Below, one piece after another: positions 7,495-10,123 of a stretch of DNA of 10,123 nucleotides. A model generated the notes under the pieces. It made no database searches, was not told the DNA's origin, and saw only the letters and a program-made list of their open reading frames with translations. Source of the stretch: JAKFVA01 sp046155225. Its GTDB lineage: Bacteria > Pseudomonadota > Gammaproteobacteria > Burkholderiales > Burkholderiaceae_C. Positions within the stretch are counted from its first letter, which is position 1. Each line of letters starts with the position of its first letter. The position numbers and the translations under genes were made by a program. The DNA is taken from assembly GCA_046155225.1 (NCBI GenBank), contig JBJXED010000046.1:1-10123 (forward strand). Direction: 5' to 3'.

Positions 7495-8417
7495 AAGGGT
7501 TCGCTCACGAGACGCTGGCGAAGGTCGAGCGACAAGCTGCGCAGCAACTGGCCACAATTGCTGGGCAGCGACAGGCTCGCCTCGGCGGCTTCATCAAGGT
7601 GCCTGACGGCCATTTGTTTGACCACCGAGCGCGCATCGCCGCCAGTGTGTTGTCGGCTGGCAACCTCCACCGCGTTGATTGCCGGGTGCAGCCGCTGCCG
7701 GCTGGCGTCTTTTTGGACATCGTTCAAATCATCAAAAATCTGGTAGCCGATAGCAAACGCGTTCGCGACCGTCTGGGCAACCGGCACCGACTGGGGCTGG
7801 CCGGCCGCCACCAATGACAACTCCAGTGGCAGACTCAGCAGCGAGCCTGATTTCAGCGTAGCAAGGTGTTCATAGGACGACAGTGAAGCGGCAGGTACAT
7901 GCTGTGGTGCCAGGTCGATAGTCTGGCCGGCACTCGCGCGCGCGATGCTGCCGTGCAACAGGGCGATCAGCGCGGGCAAGAGGTGCGGGTGTCTCACGCC
8001 AGCAATTGCCGCGTAGGCCGCTGACAGCAGCAGGTCGCCCGCACAAATCGCCACCCCGTCGCCAAAAGCCACCCAAACAGAGTCGATACCGTGCCTTGTG
8101 GTGTCACGGTCTTGTAAATCGTCATGGATCAACGATGCGTTGTGCACCAGTTCAGCCGCAGCAGCCAGGCATACGCCGTCGCCGGGTAATACGCCCAGCG
8201 CAGTACAGGCGTGCGCAGCAATCCGCGCGCGGATACGCTGGCCACCTGAGTTCAAATGGTAGGCAGCCGCTTGTTGCGCTAGGTTCGGCGAAAGAAGCTG
8301 CTGCGGTTTGCCGCTGTTCAACAGGCCCTGCATGCGCGCTTCCACCGCTGGCATCAGGCCCAACCAACGGTCTTGGTGCGCTGCTGTAGCTGGTAGCTTT
8401 GATATGAGCACGGTCAT
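7491..8417 (-). CDS. crtE: Geranylgeranyl diphosphate synthase
   Basis: The protein has 308 residues and belongs to the trans-polyprenyl diphosphate synthase family. It extends farnesyl diphosphate (or shorter allylic primers) with isopentenyl diphosphate to C20. The first aspartate-rich motif is LIHDDLQDRD (97-105; Asp99, 100 and 103) and the second is GYQIFDDLNDVQKD (224-237; Asp229, 230 and 233). The family's GGKRIRP element appears as GGQRIRARIA (58-67), with Gln for Lys and Ala for Pro, a mild variant. A short DDxxD motif and the neighbouring crtB favour a C20 product over longer chains. It opens the carotenoid gene run and is translationally coupled to crtI. The ATG at 8415-8417 has only a weak GAAAG upstream. 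Confidence 0.93.
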   Translation of the reverse strand: MTVLISKLPATAAHQDRWLGLMPAVEARMQGLLNSGKPQQLLSPNLAQQAAAYHLNSGGQRIRARIAAHACTALGVLPGDGVCLAAAAELVHNASLIHDDLQDRDTTRHGIDSVWVAFGDGVAICAGDLLLSAAYAAIAGVRHPHLLPALIALLHGSIARASAGQTIDLAPQHVPAASLSSYEHLATLKSGSLLSLPLELSLVAAGQPQSVPVAQTVANAFAIGYQIFDDLNDVQKDASRQRLHPAINAVEVASRQHTGGDARSVVKQMAVRHLDEAAEASLSLPSNCGQLLRSLSLDLRQRLVSEPL

Positions 8418-8621
8418 AGCGACATGCTTTCAATAGGTGGCGGTCGGACTGCTACGGCGCTAGGCGCACCGTGATCAGTCCTTCACCCGTTTCAGTGTGT
8501 CAAACGCAGGCGACGAAGCGTCGTACGATCCCTTTGCTAGATCTCACCTGCAGTAATTAATCAGTAGCAGCTCACCAAACAGGTCGGGACTGCTGTCACT
8601 CTCCGACCGATTGCTGCCAGT
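8418..8621 (-). promoter_or_regulatory. crtE upstream region with a candidate sigma70 promoter
   Basis: The minus strand carries a perfect TTGACA (8498-8503), with ACTGAT 18 bases downstream as a poor -10 (3 of 6 matches). Transcription from there would start about 50 bases before crtE. The gap also holds the short palindrome tcgtacga (8521-8528), a CGACG-AAG-CGTCG hairpin just beside it (8511-8523), and an AT-rich island taattaat near 8554. A strong -35 with a weak -10 fits a regulated promoter, but no known light-regulator site (TGTN12ACA or TGTACA type) was recognised. Confidence 0.35.
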
Positions 8622-8646
8622 TGCTGCGAGCCTTGGGCTCGCAGCA
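8622..8646 (-). terminator. Strong stem-loop just after the rhodopsin stop codon
   Basis: The 11-base arms tgctgcgagcc (8622-8632) and ggctcgcagca (8636-8646) are perfectly complementary with a 3-base loop. The hairpin lies 15 bases beyond the rhodopsin stop codon (8662-8664). No U-run follows on the minus strand (caactgg comes next), so it is not a textbook intrinsic terminator. It could act as a 3' stabiliser of the rhodopsin message or a partial terminator, allowing opsin mRNA to exceed crt mRNA. Confidence 0.6.
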
Positions 8647-8661
8647 CTACTGCTTGCCGAT

Positions 8662-9465
8662 TTACTTTTTCAGACCAGCTTCAGATTCGCTGACGGCTAC
8701 CGTCCAGATGATCAGGCCGAAGGCGATTTTGTTGAGCACGTCAGCCGCGTTGTAAATGATGTTCAATGCATTCGCGCTAGTCTCTGGACCGCTGCCCGTC
8801 AGATAGCCAAAGAAATAACCCAGCGGATAGATGGCCCAACCGATCGTGACGATCCAGCGCATGGTGCTGAAGGCCGACTGCACCGAAGGCGGCGCGCTTT
8901 CTGCATTGATCTTGCCTGCCTGGCCCAAAAAGATTTCATACAAGATGAATAACCAGCCGACCATACCGATGATGAAGCCAGGCCATACGCCGATGTAGCC
9001 TGCCTCGCCCAGATAACCGCCAACCAGCATGACCAATGTGCCAACCATCAGGCGCCAGAAAACACCGGTAGGCACTTTGGTGATGGCCGATAGGATCAAG
9101 TAGAACTCGATCATCAGCAGTGGTACCGTAATCAGCCAATCGATATAGCGGAACACGGTGGGTGTCGAGCCAGTCTCGACCCAGACATCACGCATGTAGA
9201 AGTAATGGACCGCGGCAATCAGCGTGACCAGGCCGGAGACGGTTAACGAGGTTTTCCACTTGGCTGATACGCGATCACGCTCCAGAAAGAAGAACACGGT
9301 CGATGCAATCAGCGCCATGGAAATAATCCAAAACGAGATGCCAACGAAGTCGTTGGACTTGAGAACACTGCTGGAAGCCGCTAAGGCGGGGCTGGTTAAA
9401 AGAAATGCGCCGGCGGTAAAGGCTGTTACTTTGGCCGCTACGGACCTAATTTTTGACATGATCAT
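8662..9465 (-). CDS. Proteorhodopsin, green-absorbing light-driven proton pump
   Basis: The protein has 267 residues: a signal-peptide-like leader (residues 1-29, ending SPALA before ASSS) and then seven membrane helices, as in classical proteorhodopsin. Helix C reads RYIDWLITVPLLMIE. Asp109 is the proton acceptor, Thr113 follows, and Glu120 is the cytoplasmic donor (the DTE pump motif). Leu117 sits at the spectral tuning site, where Leu gives green and Gln blue absorption. His87 (AAVHYFYMRD) matches the His that pairs with the acceptor. Lys246 in ADVLNKIAFGLIIW is the retinal Schiff-base lysine. The pump moves protons out of the cell in light and needs retinal supplied by the downstream crt and blh genes. 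The start at 9463-9465 has AGGGAG 6 bases before it; a second ATG two codons in is less well placed. All pump residues are intact, so the gene looks functional. Aligned by hand, Phe164 occupies the antenna-fenestration position. Confidence 0.95.
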   Translation of the reverse strand: MIMSKIRSVAAKVTAFTAGAFLLTSPALAASSSVLKSNDFVGISFWIISMALIASTVFFFLERDRVSAKWKTSLTVSGLVTLIAAVHYFYMRDVWVETGSTPTVFRYIDWLITVPLLMIEFYLILSAITKVPTGVFWRLMVGTLVMLVGGYLGEAGYIGVWPGFIIGMVGWLFILYEIFLGQAGKINAESAPPSVQSAFSTMRWIVTIGWAIYPLGYFFGYLTGSGPETSANALNIIYNAADVLNKIAFGLIIWTVAVSESEAGLKK

Positions 9466-9502
9466 GCGGGTCTCCCTGAAATTGCATGACTGGTTGAAAT
9501 AA

Positions 9503-9520
9503 AAAAACTGATTAGTTTTT
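9503..9520. repeat. A/T-rich hairpin in the rhodopsin leader region
   Basis: Arms AAAAACT (9503-9509) and AGTTTTT (9514-9520) with loop gatt form a perfect 7-base stem, 38-55 bases upstream of the rhodopsin start. It lies in either the promoter or the 5' untranslated leader. The stem is too AT-rich to be a confident terminator; a regulatory or promoter-melting role is possible. Confidence 0.45.
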
Positions 9521-9527
9521 CACCCTG

Positions 9528-9564
9528 TCATGGTTTCAGTGATCTAAGTCCAGACTAACCATGA
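9528..9564. promoter_or_regulatory. Inverted repeat upstream of rhodopsin (possible operator)
   Basis: TCATGGTT (9528-9535) and AACCATGA (9557-9564) are perfect reverse complements 21 bases apart. A nested pair, GTTTCA (9533-9538) and TGAAAC (9562-9567), lies in the same place. They sit 63-102 bases upstream of the rhodopsin start, where a dimeric regulator would bind. I could not identify clear -35/-10 boxes for the rhodopsin gene here, and the regulator is unknown. Confidence 0.35.
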
Positions 9565-9567
9565 AAC

Positions 9568-9734
9568 TCGAATGTTAAGCGCGCCCACAAATACGCCAGC
9601 CACAACCGCCGCGTAATCCGACTGCCAATGAAGGTTTCTGCCCGTCTGCCGGTGAACGTTGGCTGCTGCAAATGAAGGAGCAGATGACTCTGGCACCGTA
9701 AGTGAAGTTATCGCGTGGCGAATGTGTTTCGGCT
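9568..9734. other. Non-coding stretch right of the rhodopsin promoter region
   Basis: No intact gene is visible here. On the minus strand a frame continuous with the glycosyltransferase remnant runs through to about 9544, but past 9735 it no longer resembles that family. A short piece (9616-9633) reads LHWQSD, followed by a hydrophobic Ala/Val/Gly stretch, faintly like the last motif of PAP2 phosphatases; this is too weak to annotate. The stretch looks like decayed coding DNA. Confidence 0.4.
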
Positions 9735-9880
9735 TAACCAGCGCGACGCAGCGGCCCAGGGTTTCTTGCCTCACCACCCCGGTGCTCCGCGCCAAATGCG
9801 TGAACAGCGAAGGCTGGTACTGCCTGTAACTCAGCAGGCAGTAGCCGCCATCGGTGGCGGGGATCATCACTGCGTCGCGG
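9735..9880 (-). pseudogene. Fragment of a DUF2064 (TIGR04282-type) glycosyltransferase
   Basis: Translating the minus strand from 9879 gives RDAVMIPATDGGYCLLSYRQ, then YQPSLFTHLARSTGVVRQ and ETLGRCVAL. This fits the C-terminal half of the DUF2064/TIGR04282 glycosyltransferase family, whose consensus has 'PAxDGGYxLxxLR', 'LFxxIxWST' and a following 'T..R...L'. The expected Trp before Ser-Thr is Arg here, the N-terminal nucleotide-binding half is absent, and the conserved 'DxDxPxDL' end is missing. It is therefore a broken remnant of about 48 codons. It abuts the ligase-end copy at 9884 directly, an unnatural junction between two unrelated genes on opposite strands. Assignment is from memory of the family pattern. 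Confidence 0.6.
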
Positions 9881-9883
9881 TAA

Positions 9884-9985
9884 GTGGTGCAACTGGTCGA
9901 TGCGCTGCCCAAAACCGGCAGCGGCAAAGTCATGTGGCGGGCACTGCAAGAAGCACAGGATGGGCCTGGCGGCGAGGTCCGCTAA
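9884..9985 (+). pseudogene. 3' fragment of a second acyl-CoA ligase gene (right copy of direct repeat)
   Basis: The 34 codons VVQLVDALPKTGSGKVMWRA, then LQEAQDGPGGEVR and a TAA stop at 9983-9985, are the A10 catalytic-lysine motif and C-terminus of an acyl-CoA synthetase. No start, P-loop or other upstream part exists, and an in-frame TAA lies directly before it (9881-9883). The first 71 bases match the intact ligase at 2439-2509 at 66 positions, but the tail after 'LQEA' is different (QDGPGGEVR against ELSP). The silent-biased differences imply that it came from a homologous gene that had been under protein-level selection, rather than from a fresh local duplication that then decayed. Confidence 0.85.
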
Positions 9986-10001
9986 CGGCTGCTGAACAGC
10001 T

Positions 10002-10123
10002 TCAGCCGAGCTCCCCCGGGAGGTTGGCAATTTCTTGGTCCCAGATCGTGTCATGCAGTTCAGGGTTGACGGGTGACGCACAAAAAACCAGGCCGCCGCC
10101 GGCCCAAACAGCCTCCCAGAACT
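10002..10123 (-). CDS. C-terminal end of an unrecognised ORF entering from the right edge
   Basis: The minus-strand frame ending with TGA at 10002-10004 is open to the window edge. It reads FWEAVWAGGGLVFCASPVNP, then ELHDTIWDQEIANLPGELG (39 residues). The residue mix looks like real protein, but I do not recognise the family, and 39 codons is too short to exclude chance. It ends 16 bases from the ligase-fragment stop on the opposite strand, so the arrangement is convergent, like that of the intact ligase with the GNAT gene. Confidence 0.35.
   Translation of the reverse strand, partial: FWEAVWAGGGLVFCASPVNPELHDTIWDQEIANLPGELG

Noticed and set aside
8662..9465. Lower GC in the rhodopsin gene as a sign of separate origin
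   Set aside because: Hand-counted 60-base samples gave about 48-62% in rhodopsin but also 53-73% in the crt and blh genes. The difference is too small and uneven to support a separate origin without a full calculation.
9503..9520. A/T hairpin as an intrinsic terminator of an upstream transcript
   Set aside because: The stem is almost entirely A-T pairs and sits in the rhodopsin leader with no gene immediately upstream to terminate; recorded only as a repeat.
2439..9954. Composite transposon or integrase-borne island with recognisable mobility genes
   Set aside because: No transposase, integrase, tRNA gene or terminal inverted repeats were found in the window; only the direct ligase-end repeats support mobility.
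9734..10081. 115-codon minus-strand ORF across the right border
   Set aside because: It crosses the unrelated glycosyltransferase and ligase fragments in the wrong phase, so it is a chance frame.

Overview
This window reads as chromosome of a GC-rich proteobacterium. Gene content and protein style point to a betaproteobacterium, probably Burkholderiales/Comamonadaceae and perhaps freshwater; that placement is inference from memory of families, not from a search. The centre of the window is a complete retinal-based phototrophy cassette on the minus strand: rhodopsin, crtE, crtI, crtB, crtY, blh. Together these genes make geranylgeranyl diphosphate, phytoene, lycopene, beta-carotene and then retinal, and they supply the opsin that retinal turns into a light-driven proton pump.

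Layout from left to right. Bases 1-651 (minus strand) hold a methionine-rich, secreted DUF305 protein followed by the first 53 codons of a conserved membrane protein cut by the window edge. Bases 798-2525 (plus strand) hold a full acyl-CoA synthetase (AMP-forming ligase). It converges, with a 1-base gap, on a small GNAT acetyltransferase gene (2527-2838, minus). Next come blh, crtY, crtB, crtI and crtE (2903-8417, minus), packed with stop/start overlaps GTGA (crtE/crtI), ATGA (crtI/crtB) and a 17-base overlap (crtB/crtY). A 244-base gap with a strong hairpin separates crtE from the rhodopsin gene (8662-9465, minus). Right of the rhodopsin there is no intact gene. That stretch holds rhodopsin upstream DNA, a decayed fragment of a DUF2064-type glycosyltransferase, a second partial copy of the 3' end of the acyl-CoA synthetase gene, and the C-terminal codons of an unrecognised ORF entering from the right edge.

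The most notable structural signal is that the 3' end of the ligase gene occurs twice in direct orientation, at 2439-2509 and 9884-9954 (66 of 71 bases identical). The copies bracket the GNAT gene and the whole rhodopsin/carotenoid cassette, a unit of about 7.4 kb. Four of the five differences are silent third-position changes and one is Ser to Thr. The second copy also has its own different C-terminal tail and stop. This looks like the scar of horizontal gain of a phototrophy island at the end of a housekeeping-type gene, with the extra copy coming from a related but not identical ligase gene. That interpretation is inference; the repeat itself is visible in the sequence.

The rhodopsin has the Asp/Thr/Glu helix C motif and Leu tuning residue of a green-absorbing proton pump. 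By hand alignment it carries Phe where antenna-binding rhodopsins have Gly, which suggests that the carotenoid pathway serves mainly to make retinal. I see no tRNA, rRNA, CRISPR array, transposase or integrase in the window.
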